From NCBI RefSeq assembly GCF_018636735.1, contig NZ_CP045200.1:3052221-3116220 (forward strand): DNA of 64,000 nucleotides. The letters run 5' to 3'. This document shows positions 28,698-38,165 of the stretch, piece after piece (the first letter of the stretch is position 1; every line of letters begins with the position of its first letter). The stretch is from Erythrobacter sp. 3-20A1M. Its GTDB lineage: Bacteria > Pseudomonadota > Alphaproteobacteria > Sphingomonadales > Sphingomonadaceae. The translations under genes and the position numbers were made by a program. The notes below the pieces were generated by a model. It did no database searches. It worked only from the letters and a program-made list of their open reading frames with translations, and was not told the origin of the DNA.

Positions 28698-29849
28698 GTG
28701 GCCCGCGCTCTCTACATTCACTGGCCCTTCTGCCTGAAGAAGTGCCCCTATTGCGACTTCAATAGCCATGTCCGGCAGGATGTGGACCAGGCGCGGTGGC
28801 TCACCGCAATGAAGGCCGACATGCAGGCCGAGGCGGCGTTGGCCGGCAACGAAACGCTGACCTCAATCTTCTTCGGTGGCGGCACGCCTTCGCTGATGGA
28901 AGCGCGCACCGTCGCCGGACTGTTGGAAGAGGCGGAGCGGCTGTGGGGTTTCGCACCCGATATCGAGATCACCTGCGAGGCGAACCCGACTTCGTTCGAG
29001 GCGGCGCGGTTTCGGGACTTCGCCGCCGCCGGGGTCAATCGCGTCTCCCTCGGCGTCCAGAGTTTCGAGCCCGAAGCGCTGCGGTTCCTCGGTCGCGAGC
29101 ATTCGGTGGGCGAGGCGACCGCCGCGCTGGAGGCAGCGCAGTCGATCTTCGACCGGGTGACGTTCGATTTGATTTACGCCCGACCGAACCAGTCGCCAGA
29201 GGAATGGGAGCGGGAGCTGCGGCACGGTCTATCCTTCGCCACCCGCCATTTGTCACTTTACCAGCTCACCATAGAACCCGGCACGCGTTTCGCGACAGAC
29301 GTGCGGCGCGGCGATTTCGCTCCGCTGGACGACGACGCGGCGGCCGATCTGTTCGCGGTGACCCGCGAACTGACCGAAAGCGCAGGCTTGCCGGCATACG
29401 AGATCAGCAATCATGCGACATCGGGTCAGGAAAGCGCGCACAACCTGACCTATTGGCGCTATCGCGACTATGTCGGGATCGGGCCGGGCGCACACGGGCG
29501 CCGCGGCGGGCAGGCCACCACGCGGCACCGCAAGCCGGAGAACTGGCTGGCGGCGATCGACTCCGATGGCTCGGGTATCGCCGAAACACGCGAGCTTTCG
29601 GTTCGCGAACAGGCGAGCGAAGCGCTGCTGATGGGCCTGCGGCTGCGCGAGGGGATCGACCGGGTCGAACTGGGTCGCCGCTTCGGCCTCGAACCCGATC
29701 GGCTGCTGCGTATCGACCGGCTCGCGCTCTACACCGATCTCGGCTTCGTGCGCACAGAGGGGGCGCGCATCGCTATAACCCCGGCGGGTATGCCACTGCT
29801 CGATGCCCTGCTCGGAGAGCTGGTGGACGATGGGCTGGTGACGTCGTGA
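28698..29849 (+). CDS. hemW: Radical SAM heme chaperone HemW
   Basis: HemN-like protein that delivers heme rather than oxidising coproporphyrinogen. The 383-residue protein has the radical-SAM cluster motif WPFCLKKCPYCDF without the extra Cys of true HemN, then 'FFGGGTPSLM', 'RVSLGVQSF' and the HNxxYW motif 'HNLTYWRYRDYVGIGPGAH' near residue 260. The start is GTG 28698 with AGGA upstream. Its stop overlaps the xerC start. Often misannotated as oxygen-independent coproporphyrinogen oxidase. Confidence 0.92.
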   Translation: MARALYIHWPFCLKKCPYCDFNSHVRQDVDQARWLTAMKADMQAEAALAGNETLTSIFFGGGTPSLMEARTVAGLLEEAERLWGFAPDIEITCEANPTSFEAARFRDFAAAGVNRVSLGVQSFEPEALRFLGREHSVGEATAALEAAQSIFDRVTFDLIYARPNQSPEEWERELRHGLSFATRHLSLYQLTIEPGTRFATDVRRGDFAPLDDDAAADLFAVTRELTESAGLPAYEISNHATSGQESAHNLTYWRYRDYVGIGPGAHGRRGGQATTRHRKPENWLAAIDSDGSGIAETRELSVREQASEALLMGLRLREGIDRVELGRRFGLEPDRLLRIDRLALYTDLGFVRTEGARIAITPAGMPLLDALLGELVDDGLVTS

Positions 29850-30745
29850 GCGAAGCCGCGCTGCTGGCGCAGTGGAGCGCCTATCTCGCGCAGGATCGGC
29901 GGCGTTCGCCTCACACGGTTCGCGCTTACGAGGCCGCGGCACGGCGGTTGTTGCTTGCGCAGTCCCACGACGACTGGCCGCAAGTGGCCGCCATCGACCA
30001 CGCGGCCTTGCGTCGCCATATGGCGACCCGCCGGGCGGAGGGTTTGTCAAACGCCTCCGCCGCGCGTGAGCTGTCGGCGCTGAAAGGGTTCATTGCGTTT
30101 GCCCGCCGCGAAGCGGGAGAGGTCGAGCCCGCCCCGCCCCGATTGCGCGGTCCGCGAACGAAGAAGGGCCTTCCCCGCCCTGTCACACCGGACGATGCGG
30201 TGAACCTCGCCGAACGGGTCGAGAGCGACGCGGTGGAAGGCTGGATCGGCGCGCGTGACCGGGCGGTGCTGTACCTGCTTTACGGGGCTGGCCTGCGCAT
30301 CGCGGAGGCGCTGTCGCTTGCCGGGCGGGATGCGCCGCTCGGCGACCGGCTGCAAGTCACCGGCAAGGGCGGCAAGCAGCGAGTGGTGCCGATACTGCCG
30401 CAGGTGGCCGAAGCCGTCGCGCGCTATACCGCCACCTGCCCGTGGCCGCTGGGGCCTGCCGAACCGCTGTTCCGCGGAGCGAAGGGCGGGCCGCTATCGC
30501 CAGGGCTCATCCAGAAGGCCACCGCTCGCGCGCGCCGCTCCCTGGGGCTTCCGGCAAGCGCAACGCCCCATGCCCTGCGCCATAGCTTCGCGACGCATTT
30601 GCTGGGCAACGGGACCGACCTTCGCAGCCTCCAGGAATTGCTCGGCCATGCCAGCCTAGGTTCGACGCAGATCTACACCAAGGTGGATGCCGCGACGATG
30701 CTCGATACCTATCGCGCGGCGCATCCGCGCGAGCGCGAGGACTAG
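29846..30745 (+). CDS. xerC: Tyrosine recombinase XerC
   Basis: Resolves chromosome dimers with XerD at dif. The 299-residue protein begins at GTG 29846 (GTGA overlap with hemW). An N-terminal SAM-like domain (SPHTVRAYEAAARR) precedes the catalytic domain with the complete tyrosine-recombinase set: Arg in 'GAGLRIAEALSL', Lys in GKGGKQR, HALRHSFATHLL (HxxR), 'LLGHASLGSTQIYTKV' (His and nucleophilic Tyr). Its embedding in a housekeeping operon argues for the chromosomal Xer enzyme, not a phage integrase. XerD cannot be excluded from sequence alone. Confidence 0.88.
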   Translation: MSEAALLAQWSAYLAQDRRRSPHTVRAYEAAARRLLLAQSHDDWPQVAAIDHAALRRHMATRRAEGLSNASAARELSALKGFIAFARREAGEVEPAPPRLRGPRTKKGLPRPVTPDDAVNLAERVESDAVEGWIGARDRAVLYLLYGAGLRIAEALSLAGRDAPLGDRLQVTGKGGKQRVVPILPQVAEAVARYTATCPWPLGPAEPLFRGAKGGPLSPGLIQKATARARRSLGLPASATPHALRHSFATHLLGNGTDLRSLQELLGHASLGSTQIYTKVDAATMLDTYRAAHPRERED

Positions 30746-31350
30746 TCGCGCCGGCTACGCGGCTTCCATGTGATGAGCCGCCAGATATAGGCGAGGATCG
30801 ATATCGCGGCGATCGCGATGAGCACACCCGCGAAGATCGAGGTTCCGCCGGGGAAAGCGCTCACGAGCCATCCCGTGCCGACCACCAACAGTATGTTCCA
30901 GAGGGCGGCGCCGGCCGCGGTGAAGATGCTGAACTTGATCCAGTTCATATGGGCAAGGCCGGCGGGCAGGCTAATCATCGTCCGCATGATCGGTGTGGTG
31001 CGCAACAGGAACACGACCCAGTGGCCATGCTTGCGGAAGAAGCGGCTGGCGTTCTCGACGTCCTCCCACTCCATCGTCAGCCATCGTCCCCAGCGATCGA
31101 TGAACGGGCCGAGGCGCTCGTAGCCCCATTTGTCGCCGATCCAAAACCAGAAGTAATTGCCGACCAGGGTGCCAATAGTCCCGGCGACGACCACCGCCCA
31201 CAGGCTCATGCGACCATGGTGAACGGCGAGGCCCGCCGCGCCCATGATCGCTTCCGATGGCATCGGCGGAAAGATATTTTCGAGCGCCATCAGGATCGCA
31301 ATCCCGGCAAGGCCGAGTTGCTGGACGATATCGACGATGACCGAATCCAT
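30742..31350 (-). CDS. DedA family membrane protein
   Basis: 202-residue inner-membrane protein of the DedA/SNARE-associated group, implicated in lipid-carrier scrambling (family knowledge). Motifs: 'ENIFPPMPSEAIMGAAGLA', 'GTLVGNYFWFWIGDKWG' and 'FLLRTTPIMRTMISLPAGLAHM', with four or five helices. The ATG at 31350 follows GAGGGGGG. The stop shares CTAG with the convergent xerC stop, leaving no room for a terminator between them. Confidence 0.9.
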   Translation of the reverse strand: MDSVIVDIVQQLGLAGIAILMALENIFPPMPSEAIMGAAGLAVHHGRMSLWAVVVAGTIGTLVGNYFWFWIGDKWGYERLGPFIDRWGRWLTMEWEDVENASRFFRKHGHWVVFLLRTTPIMRTMISLPAGLAHMNWIKFSIFTAAGAALWNILLVVGTGWLVSAFPGGTSIFAGVLIAIAAISILAYIWRLITWKPRSRRD

Positions 31351-31392
31351 GCCCCCCTCAATGCGCGAGGGCGGCGAAGGTTCGCGCATTCG

Positions 31393-32346
31393 CTACATCG
31401 CGGCGTGGCGCGCCTCGATCGCGTCCCAGATCGCCGCGCCGCTATCGGTGCCGTTGAACCTGTCGATCGCGACGATTCCGGTGGGGCTGGTGACGTTGAT
31501 CTCGGTCAGCCATTCGCCGCCGATCACGTCGATCCCGACGAAGACCAGTCCCCGGCGCTTGAGCTCCGGCCCCATTGCCGCGCAGATTTCTTCCTCCCGC
31601 GCGGTCAACGTCGCCGCCTCGGCACGACCCCCTTGCGCAAGGTTGGAGCGGAACTCGCCCTCGCCCGGCAAGCGGTTGATTGCGCCCGCGAATTCGCCGT
31701 CGATCAGCACGATGCGCTTGTCGCCTTCGCTTACGGAAGGGAGGAAAGGCTGGACCATGTGGGGTTCGGGCCAAGTCTGGTTGAAAACCTCGAATAGGGC
31801 GGAGGTGTTCATCCGGTCCTCGCCCAGGCGGAAGATCGCCTTGCCGCCGTTTCCGTGCAGCGGCTTCACCACCACCGAACCATGCTTCTCCTGGAAGGCG
31901 CGCACATCGTCGGCATGCCGCGCGATCAGCGTCGGGGGCATGAAGCGCGCGTAGTCGAGTACGAACATCTTTTCCGGCGCGTTCACCACCTCGCGCGGAT
32001 CGTTCACCACCAGGGTGGTGCCCTTAAGCCGATCGAGCAGAAATGCGGCGGTGATGTAGCCGAGGTGAAACGGTGGGTCCTGCCGCATCAGCACCACGTC
32101 GATCTCGCTGCCGAGATCGATCCGCCGCCGCTCCCCCATGGTGAAATGATCGCCCTCGACCCGTTGCACCGTCACCGGCGCAGCATGCGCAGTGATGCGC
32201 CCGTCTTCGTAGGCCAGTGTCGCAACGTCATAATGCCACACGCGATGCCCGCGCGCCTGCGCCGACAGCATCAGCGCGAAGCTGGAATCGCCTGCGATCT
32301 TGATGCTTTCCATGGGGTCCATCTGGAAGGCGGCGTTCAGCGGCAT
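31393..32346 (-). CDS. gshB: Glutathione synthase
   Basis: ATP-grasp ligase joining gamma-glutamylcysteine and glycine. The 317-residue protein shows 'DVVLMRQDPPFHLGYITAAFLLD', 'VVVKPLHGNGGKAIFRL' (ATP-binding), 'QPFLPSVSEGDKRIVLIDGEFAGAINRLP' and 'VGIDVIGGEWLTEINVTSPTGIV'. GGAG lies eight bases before the ATG. It follows yraN by 18 bases and precedes dedA by 42. Confidence 0.96.
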   Translation of the reverse strand: MPLNAAFQMDPMESIKIAGDSSFALMLSAQARGHRVWHYDVATLAYEDGRITAHAAPVTVQRVEGDHFTMGERRRIDLGSEIDVVLMRQDPPFHLGYITAAFLLDRLKGTTLVVNDPREVVNAPEKMFVLDYARFMPPTLIARHADDVRAFQEKHGSVVVKPLHGNGGKAIFRLGEDRMNTSALFEVFNQTWPEPHMVQPFLPSVSEGDKRIVLIDGEFAGAINRLPGEGEFRSNLAQGGRAEAATLTAREEEICAAMGPELKRRGLVFVGIDVIGGEWLTEINVTSPTGIVAIDRFNGTDSGAAIWDAIEARHAAM

Positions 32347-32364
32347 GTGTTTTCTCCGGTCAAT

Positions 32365-32715
32365 TCAGGGCATCCAGGCGTTGACGATATGGCGCGGCAT
32401 GCTGCGCGGCGCCATCAGCAGGACATCGATACGGATATCCTCGCCCTGCGTTGCATATTCATGGGCGACCGCTCCGACGGCGGCCGCGACACGGCGCAGG
32501 CGGAATTCGTCTATCGCGGTGTCGAGGTCGCTCGCTTTGCGACGCCATTTGACCTCTATGAAAGCGACGAGATTCCCCCGTCGCGCCACCAGGTCGATCT
32601 CGCCCAGCGGGGTCTTGCGGCGGCGGTCGAGAATGCGCCAGCCTTTCAGCTGGAGGTACAGCGCCGCCTGCCGCTCCCCTTCGCGACCGGCACTTTCCGC
32701 GCGCTGGCGCTTCAT
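32365..32715 (-). CDS. yraN: YraN/UPF0102 family nuclease-like protein
   Basis: 116 residues with the UPF0102 signature: 'GREGERQAALYLQLKGWRILDRRRKTPLGEIDLVARRGNLVAFIEVKWRR' in sequence, giving the restriction-endonuclease-like E-I-D ... E-V-K core. Biochemical function in bacteria is not settled. The ATG overlaps the rsmI stop (ATGA, 32712-32715), the common rsmI-yraN pairing. Confidence 0.9.
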   Translation of the reverse strand: MKRQRAESAGREGERQAALYLQLKGWRILDRRRKTPLGEIDLVARRGNLVAFIEVKWRRKASDLDTAIDEFRLRRVAAAVGAVAHEYATQGEDIRIDVLLMAPRSMPRHIVNAWMP

Positions 32716-33569
32716 CGGCGCAGTTCCAGCGCGCGGGCATAGAGCGCCTTACGATCCTGCCCGGTGGCCTTCGCCACCTGCGCCGCGGCCTGAGAAGGCT
32801 TTTCGGTTTCGAGCGCATCACGCAGCAGGGCATCTATGTCGAAATCCCCCGGTTCGCTCTCGCCCGGCGGTCCGACCAGCAGTACAATTTCGCCCTTGGG
32901 GGGATGCGCCTCGTAATGTGCGATCAGTTCTTCCGCCGACCCTGTACGGCATTCCTCGTGCAGCTTGGTCAGCTCGCGAGCCACCGAGACGGCCCGGCCG
33001 GGCAATGTCCGTTCAATAGCTGAGAGGCTCTTCGTCAGGCGTGGTCCGGTCTCGTAGAACACCAGCGTCGCATTGATCGCCGCTAGACCAGAGAGCACAT
33101 CGCCTTTCGCCTTGTCCTTTACCGGCAGGAAACCGGCGAACAGGAAGCGGTCGTTGGGCAGGCCGGAAAGCGTCAGACCCGCGATCGCCGCGCATGCTCC
33201 GGGTATCGTGGTGATCGGAACCGCCGCCTCGCGCGCTGCCGTCACCAGACGGAAGCCGGGGTCGGAAACCAGCGGCGTTCCCGCATCGCTCACCAGCGCC
33301 ACCGCGCGCGTGGCCATGCTTTCTACCAGGCGCGCCCTGTCGCGTTCTCCCGAATGATCGTCGTAACGCCATAGCGGCTTGGACAGCCCGAGATGCTTCA
33401 TGAGCTTGCCGGTCACACGCGTGTCCTCGCACGCCACTCCGTCGCAACGAGCGAGGATGTCGATCGCGCGCAAGGTGATGTCGCCGAGATTGCCAATGGG
33501 CGTGGCGACTATATACAGTCCGGCAGACAGGGGTTGGCGGGTCGCTTCGCTTTCCACGCCAACGCCCAT
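32712..33569 (-). CDS. rsmI: 16S rRNA (cytidine-1402-2'-O)-methyltransferase
   Basis: SAM-dependent ribosome modification enzyme. The 285-residue protein carries 'LYIVATPIGNLGDITLRAIDIL', 'CDGVACEDTRVTGKLMKHLG', 'VALVSDAGTPLVSDPGFRLV' and 'IPGACAAIAGLTLSGLPNDRFLFAGFLP', all diagnostic. The start MGVGVES is ATG 33569; a long upstream in-frame extension is ignored. The divergent lpoA-like gene starts only 27 bases away. Confidence 0.95.
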   Translation of the reverse strand: MGVGVESEATRQPLSAGLYIVATPIGNLGDITLRAIDILARCDGVACEDTRVTGKLMKHLGLSKPLWRYDDHSGERDRARLVESMATRAVALVSDAGTPLVSDPGFRLVTAAREAAVPITTIPGACAAIAGLTLSGLPNDRFLFAGFLPVKDKAKGDVLSGLAAINATLVFYETGPRLTKSLSAIERTLPGRAVSVARELTKLHEECRTGSAEELIAHYEAHPPKGEIVLLVGPPGESEPGDFDIDALLRDALETEKPSQAAAQVAKATGQDRKALYARALELRR

Positions 33570-33596
33570 GCACCGGGACAAGAGGGAATCGCAACA

Positions 33597-34763
33597 ATGA
33601 GTTTTTCGAGGCTGAACCGCCGCTCCATTCTGGTCGTGGCGGCTGCGCTGCTCGCGGGGTGTCAGATCATCCCGAAGGCACCGCAGACCTCGACCCCCGG
33701 CCCGGCACCAGAACCGACCGCGGGACCCAGCACATCGACCCTGCCCAGCGATGAAACGCGGCATCGGGTCGCCCTGCTCGTTCCCCTGAGCGGCAGCAAT
33801 GGCGCGGTGGGCCAGTCGATAGCGAACGCCACCACGATGGCGCTGCTCGATACCGGTGCGGAGAACCTTCGTATCACTACCTATGACACCGCAAGCGGTG
33901 CGCGCACCGCCGCGCGGCAGGCAATCGCTGACGGCAACCGCCTTATCCTAGGGCCTCTCATGTCGAACGATGTGGGGGACGTCCTGGCCGAGGCGCGGCC
34001 CGCCGATGTCCCGCTGATCTCCTTCTCCAACGACGCGCAGGTCGCCCGGGCCGATGTTTTTGTGATGGGGCATATTCCCAGCGAATCGATCGAACGGACT
34101 GTGCGCTACGCCGGGGCGAAGGGCGCGCGCCGCTTTGCCGCCCTCATCCCCGATGGCGAATACGGCAGCCGCGCCGAACAGGCGCTGAAGGAAGCCGTCG
34201 CCCGCGTCGGCGGCACCGTCACCCGGATAGAGAGCTATAGCCGCAGCAACACCTCGATCGTCAGCGCGGCGCAGCGTCTGCGCCAGAACGGCGGGTTCGA
34301 TGCCGTGCTGGTAGCCGATGGGGCCGATCGGGCGATCGAGGCGGCCAAGGTCCTACACCCCGGCGGCAGCGGACCGGGCCGCATCATCGGCACCGAATTG
34401 TGGAGCGGGGAAGCTGCCCTGACGCGCAACGCTGCGATGCGCGGGGCGCAGTTTGCCGCCGTTTCCGACGCGCGCTTCCGCAAGTTCTCCGACAGCTACA
34501 AAACTCGCTTCGGTGGGCAGCCCTTCCGTATCTCCACGCTGGGTTACGACAGCGTGCTGCTGGCGCTGCGAGTGGCGACGGACTGGAAACCCGGCACCCC
34601 CTTCCCCACGCGCAAGCTGCTGGACCAGGGCGGTTTCCTTGGCCTCGACGGCGCTTTCCGCTTCGAAAAGACCGGACTGGTCGAGCGCGCCATGGAGGTG
34701 CGCGAGGTGCGCGACGGCGAAGTCGTGATCGTGGACCAGGCCCCTTCCCGCTTCGGCAATTGA
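33597..34763 (+). CDS. Penicillin-binding protein activator (LpoA-like) lipoprotein
   Basis: 388-residue lipoprotein: signal 'RRSILVVAAALLAGCQII' with lipobox Cys near residue 22, a Pro/Thr-rich linker, then a periplasmic-binding-protein-like domain (HRVALLVPLSGSNGAVGQSIANA, 'LILGPLMSNDVGDVLAEA', 'VPLISFSNDAQVA'). This matches the C-terminal domain of LpoA; the N-terminal TPR part of gammaproteobacterial LpoA is missing, as is usual in alphaproteobacteria. AGGGA precedes ATG 33597. The rsmI-divergent context is the classic one for this family. Confidence 0.87.
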   Translation: MSFSRLNRRSILVVAAALLAGCQIIPKAPQTSTPGPAPEPTAGPSTSTLPSDETRHRVALLVPLSGSNGAVGQSIANATTMALLDTGAENLRITTYDTASGARTAARQAIADGNRLILGPLMSNDVGDVLAEARPADVPLISFSNDAQVARADVFVMGHIPSESIERTVRYAGAKGARRFAALIPDGEYGSRAEQALKEAVARVGGTVTRIESYSRSNTSIVSAAQRLRQNGGFDAVLVADGADRAIEAAKVLHPGGSGPGRIIGTELWSGEAALTRNAAMRGAQFAAVSDARFRKFSDSYKTRFGGQPFRISTLGYDSVLLALRVATDWKPGTPFPTRKLLDQGGFLGLDGAFRFEKTGLVERAMEVREVRDGEVVIVDQAPSRFGN

Positions 34764-34831
34764 GCGCACGAATGCCGAAAAGCCGAAGGCCCCGCTTGTA
34801 GCGGACCGAAGCCGCGCCTTATAGCAGGTGG

Positions 34832-36820
34832 ATGGCCGACGATCTTTTCGAGAACACCCCCGCTTCCAGCGGCGATTACGATAGCTCCTCGATCGAGGTG
34901 CTGGAGGGGCTGGAGCCGGTGCGCCGCCGCCCGGGCATGTATATCGGCGGCACCGACGATCGCGCCCTCCACCACCTCGTCGCCGAAGTGCTCGACAATT
35001 CGATGGACGAGGCGGTGGCGGGGCACGCCAGCCGGATCGAGGTCAAGCTGGAGGCGGGAAACCGCGTGACCGTGACCGACAATGGTCGCGGCATGCCGGT
35101 GGACGAACATCCCAAGTTCCCCGGCAAGTCGACGCTGGAAGTGATCCTCTCGACACTACATTCGGGCGGCAAGTTCTCGGGCAAGGCCTATGCCACCAGC
35201 GGCGGCCTGCACGGCGTGGGCGTATCAGTGGTAAATGCCCTGTCGGCGCATACGCGGGTCGAGGTTGCGCGCGACCGCCAGCTCTATGCGCAGGAATTTA
35301 GCAAGGGGCAGACGCTCGGCCCGATCGAAGAGCTGGGTCCGACACCGAACCGGCGCGGAACCACGGTGACGTTCACCCCCGACCCCGAGATTTTCGGGGA
35401 TCGCCAGTTCAATCCGAAGCGATTGTTCAAGCTCGCCCGGTCGAAAGCCTACCTGTTCGCCGGGGTAGAAATCCGCTGGAAATGCGACGAGACACTGGCG
35501 AGTGCAGACGTCCCAACGGAGGCGACCTTCAATTTCCCCGGTGGGCTGGCGGACCACCTTGCCGAGCAGATCGGCGAGCGGGAGTGCGTTACGGCTACGC
35601 CTTTCGCGGGATCGCAGGACTTTCCCGAGCAGGACGGCACGACACAGGGCCGCGTCGAGTGGGCGATCGCCTGGCCCCTGTATTCCGATGGTTCGACCAG
35701 CTGGTACTGCAACACCGTACCCACGCCCGATGGCGGCACGCACGAGCAGGGCCTGCGTGCTGCTTTGACAAAGGGACTGCGCGCATTCGGCGACCTTACC
35801 GGGCAGAAGAAGGCCAAGGACATCACCGCCGACGACGTGATGACGGGCGCCGAGATCATGCTCAGCGTCTTCATCCGCGATCCGCAATTCCAGAGCCAGA
35901 CGAAGGACCGCCTGACCAGCCCGGAGGCGGCGCGTCTGGTCGAGAATGCGGTGCGCGATCACTTCGACCATTTCTTGTCCGAGAACATGGATCGTGGCCG
36001 CGCGCTGCTCGGCAGCGTGATGGAGCGGATGGACGAGCGGCTGCGCCGCAAGGCCGAGCGAGAGGTCAAGCGCAAGACCGCGACCAACGCGAAGAAGTTG
36101 CGCCTGCCCGGCAAGCTGACCGACTGCAGCGGCGAAGGCGACGGTGAGACCGAGCTGTTCATCGTCGAAGGCGACAGCGCGGGCGGCAGCGCGAAGCAGG
36201 CGCGCAATCGCAAGACGCAGGCGATCCTGCCGATCCGCGGCAAGATCCTGAACGTCGCCAGCGCCACCGCGGATAAGATTCGGGCCAATTCGGAAATCGC
36301 CGACCTGGTCCTCGCTCTCGGCTGCGGCACGCGCAAGGACTGCGATCCGGAGAACATGCGCTACGACCGCATCATCATCATGACCGATGCCGATGTCGAC
36401 GGTGCGCACATCGCAACGCTGCTGATGACGTTCTTCTTCCAGGAAATGCCCGAGGTGGTGAAGCGCGGGCACCTATTCCTCGCACAACCGCCGCTCTATC
36501 GGCTGACTGCGGGCAAGGAGAGCGCCTACGCCCGCGACGACGCCCATCGCGCGGAGCTGGAGGCAACGGTCTTCAAGGGCAAGAAGGTGGAGGTCGCGCG
36601 GTTCAAGGGCCTTGGCGAAATGAACCCGCAGCAATTGCGCGAAACCACCATGGCACCCGAAAGCCGCGGCCTGATCCGGATCACCCTCCCCCCCGAGCAC
36701 GAGCAGCGCCACGCGGTGAAGGAACTGGTCGATCGCCTGATGGGCCGCAATCCCGAACACCGGTTCAACTTCATCCAGAACCGCGCAGGCGAGCTCGACC
36801 GCGACCTGATCGACGCCTGA
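34832..36820 (+). CDS. parE: DNA topoisomerase IV subunit B
   Basis: ATPase subunit of the decatenating type II topoisomerase. The 662-residue protein has GHKL ATPase motifs 'EVLDNSMDEAVAG', 'VTDNGRGMPVDEHP' and 'TSGGLHGVGVSVVNALS', a transducer domain and a TOPRIM region with EGDSAGGSAKQ (about 444-454) followed by 'ILPIRGKILNVASAT'. The sequence pattern favours ParE over GyrB (no large GyrB insertion, 'QRKTQA'-type region reads RKTQAILP). The partner parC is not in the window. Confidence 0.94.
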   Translation: MADDLFENTPASSGDYDSSSIEVLEGLEPVRRRPGMYIGGTDDRALHHLVAEVLDNSMDEAVAGHASRIEVKLEAGNRVTVTDNGRGMPVDEHPKFPGKSTLEVILSTLHSGGKFSGKAYATSGGLHGVGVSVVNALSAHTRVEVARDRQLYAQEFSKGQTLGPIEELGPTPNRRGTTVTFTPDPEIFGDRQFNPKRLFKLARSKAYLFAGVEIRWKCDETLASADVPTEATFNFPGGLADHLAEQIGERECVTATPFAGSQDFPEQDGTTQGRVEWAIAWPLYSDGSTSWYCNTVPTPDGGTHEQGLRAALTKGLRAFGDLTGQKKAKDITADDVMTGAEIMLSVFIRDPQFQSQTKDRLTSPEAARLVENAVRDHFDHFLSENMDRGRALLGSVMERMDERLRRKAEREVKRKTATNAKKLRLPGKLTDCSGEGDGETELFIVEGDSAGGSAKQARNRKTQAILPIRGKILNVASATADKIRANSEIADLVLALGCGTRKDCDPENMRYDRIIIMTDADVDGAHIATLLMTFFFQEMPEVVKRGHLFLAQPPLYRLTAGKESAYARDDAHRAELEATVFKGKKVEVARFKGLGEMNPQQLRETTMAPESRGLIRITLPPEHEQRHAVKELVDRLMGRNPEHRFNFIQNRAGELDRDLIDA

Positions 36821-36823
36821 GGC

Positions 36824-38038
36824 TCAGTCTTCGGCAGTCTCGGTATGAATGTGGAGATGCCCATCCAGCGTGCGATGCACCGGGCATCTGTCCGCGATCT
36901 CGATCAGCTTCGCGCGCTGTTCGGTCGTGAGTTCATCTCCGAGGAGAGCGATTTCCCGGTAGAGGGCCTGAATCTGCTTGCCCTCTTCCATGGCGGTGAC
37001 GTGGTCGCATTCCTGCTGGTGATCGCGCTCGTGGCGCAGCTCGATGCGCGTCCCGGCTAACGGCCAGCCCTTGCGATCGGCGTACATCCTCATCGTCATC
37101 GCGGTGCACGTGCCGAGCGCCGCCAGCAGCAGGTCGTAGGGCGTCGGGCCGGTATCGTCCCCTCCGACCGAGCGCGGCTCGTCGGCGACGAAATGGTGGC
37201 TCCGGGTCTCGACGATGCTCGCGAAGCGCCCGTGGCCGGTGGAGACCCGAATGCCTTCGTCCGGCAATTGCGTTTCCAATTCGGGAAACCGCTTATGCGC
37301 CCATCCGGCGGTCATTTCGGCCACGAATGTGGCGTCCGCGGATCGCGTGAGCAGATGGTTCGCATCTTCGAGGCTTACGAAGCTCTTCGGGTGATGGGCC
37401 TTCTCGAACAACTTCGCTGCGTTCTCGATCCCGACCGTGTCGTCGGTCGGCGAATGCATGACCATCAGCGGCGTGCGCAGCTTTGCGACGCAGGACAGGA
37501 GGTCGGCCGAACGCATCTGTTCGATGAAGGTCCGGCTGACCGTGAAGGGTCGACCGCCGATATCGACCGGCCCTTCGCCATCCTGCTCGATCGCGCCGAG
37601 ATTACCGGAGACCTGCTTCAGCGCATGCGGCACGCTGGCCGGTGCGCCGATGGTGACGACGCCCGCTACATTCTGGAGCCGCTCCGCTCCCGCCAAGACG
37701 GCCGCGCCGCCCAGGCTGTGGCCGACCAGCAGGATCGGTCCGCCGAAGCGCCGTTCGAGAAAGCCCGCGCTCGCGACGAGATCGTCGACATCGCCCGAGA
37801 ACCCCTGGTGGCCGAACTCGCCCTCGCTACCCCCCAAACCAGTGAAATCGAACCGTAGCGTCGCGATACCATGACGCGCCAGCGCGCGCGAGACATGCAC
37901 GGCGGCGATGCTTTGCTTCGTGCAGGTAAAGCAGTGCGCGAACAGCGCAGCACCGCGAAGAGCCCCGGCGGGCATCTCGATCGACCCGGAGAGCTCGATG
38001 CCTTCCGCATTTTCGATGGTCACGGTCTCGGTCGGCAT
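36824..38038 (-). CDS. Alpha/beta hydrolase - OsmC fusion protein
   Basis: 404-residue two-domain protein. Residues 1-255 form an alpha/beta hydrolase with the nucleophile elbow GHSLGG, an Asp in 'MHSPTDDTVGIENA' and a His in 'LEDANHLLT'. Residues 265-404 form an OsmC/Ohr-type domain with 'LLAALGTCTAMTMRMYADRKGWPL' and 'IADRCPVHRTLDGHL', the two Cys expected for thiol peroxidase chemistry. The fusion occurs as such in many alphaproteobacteria. A role in hydroperoxide or acyl-ester detoxification is inferred. It converges with parE with three bases between stops. Confidence 0.9.
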   Translation of the reverse strand: MPTETVTIENAEGIELSGSIEMPAGALRGAALFAHCFTCTKQSIAAVHVSRALARHGIATLRFDFTGLGGSEGEFGHQGFSGDVDDLVASAGFLERRFGGPILLVGHSLGGAAVLAGAERLQNVAGVVTIGAPASVPHALKQVSGNLGAIEQDGEGPVDIGGRPFTVSRTFIEQMRSADLLSCVAKLRTPLMVMHSPTDDTVGIENAAKLFEKAHHPKSFVSLEDANHLLTRSADATFVAEMTAGWAHKRFPELETQLPDEGIRVSTGHGRFASIVETRSHHFVADEPRSVGGDDTGPTPYDLLLAALGTCTAMTMRMYADRKGWPLAGTRIELRHERDHQQECDHVTAMEEGKQIQALYREIALLGDELTTEQRAKLIEIADRCPVHRTLDGHLHIHTETAED

Positions 38039-38165
38039 GCTGTTTCTCTCGATTATCCGATATTGGCGGCCACGCCCTAGGCGATGGATCGGTGCGGTGC
38101 CAGCGGCCTTGCCCGCGCCCGCCCGCTTCCCTAACGCTTACGTAAAGCAATCCGGATGGAGCAGT

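Noticed and set aside
28698..29849. hemW as coproporphyrinogen III oxidase HemN
   Set aside because: It has the HNxxYW motif and lacks the fourth Cys of the HemN motif, which place it with the heme chaperone HemW.
29846..30745. Tyrosine recombinase as evidence of an integrated mobile element
   Set aside because: It is translationally coupled to hemW in a housekeeping operon, has the length and motifs of XerC, and no att repeats or cargo genes are nearby.
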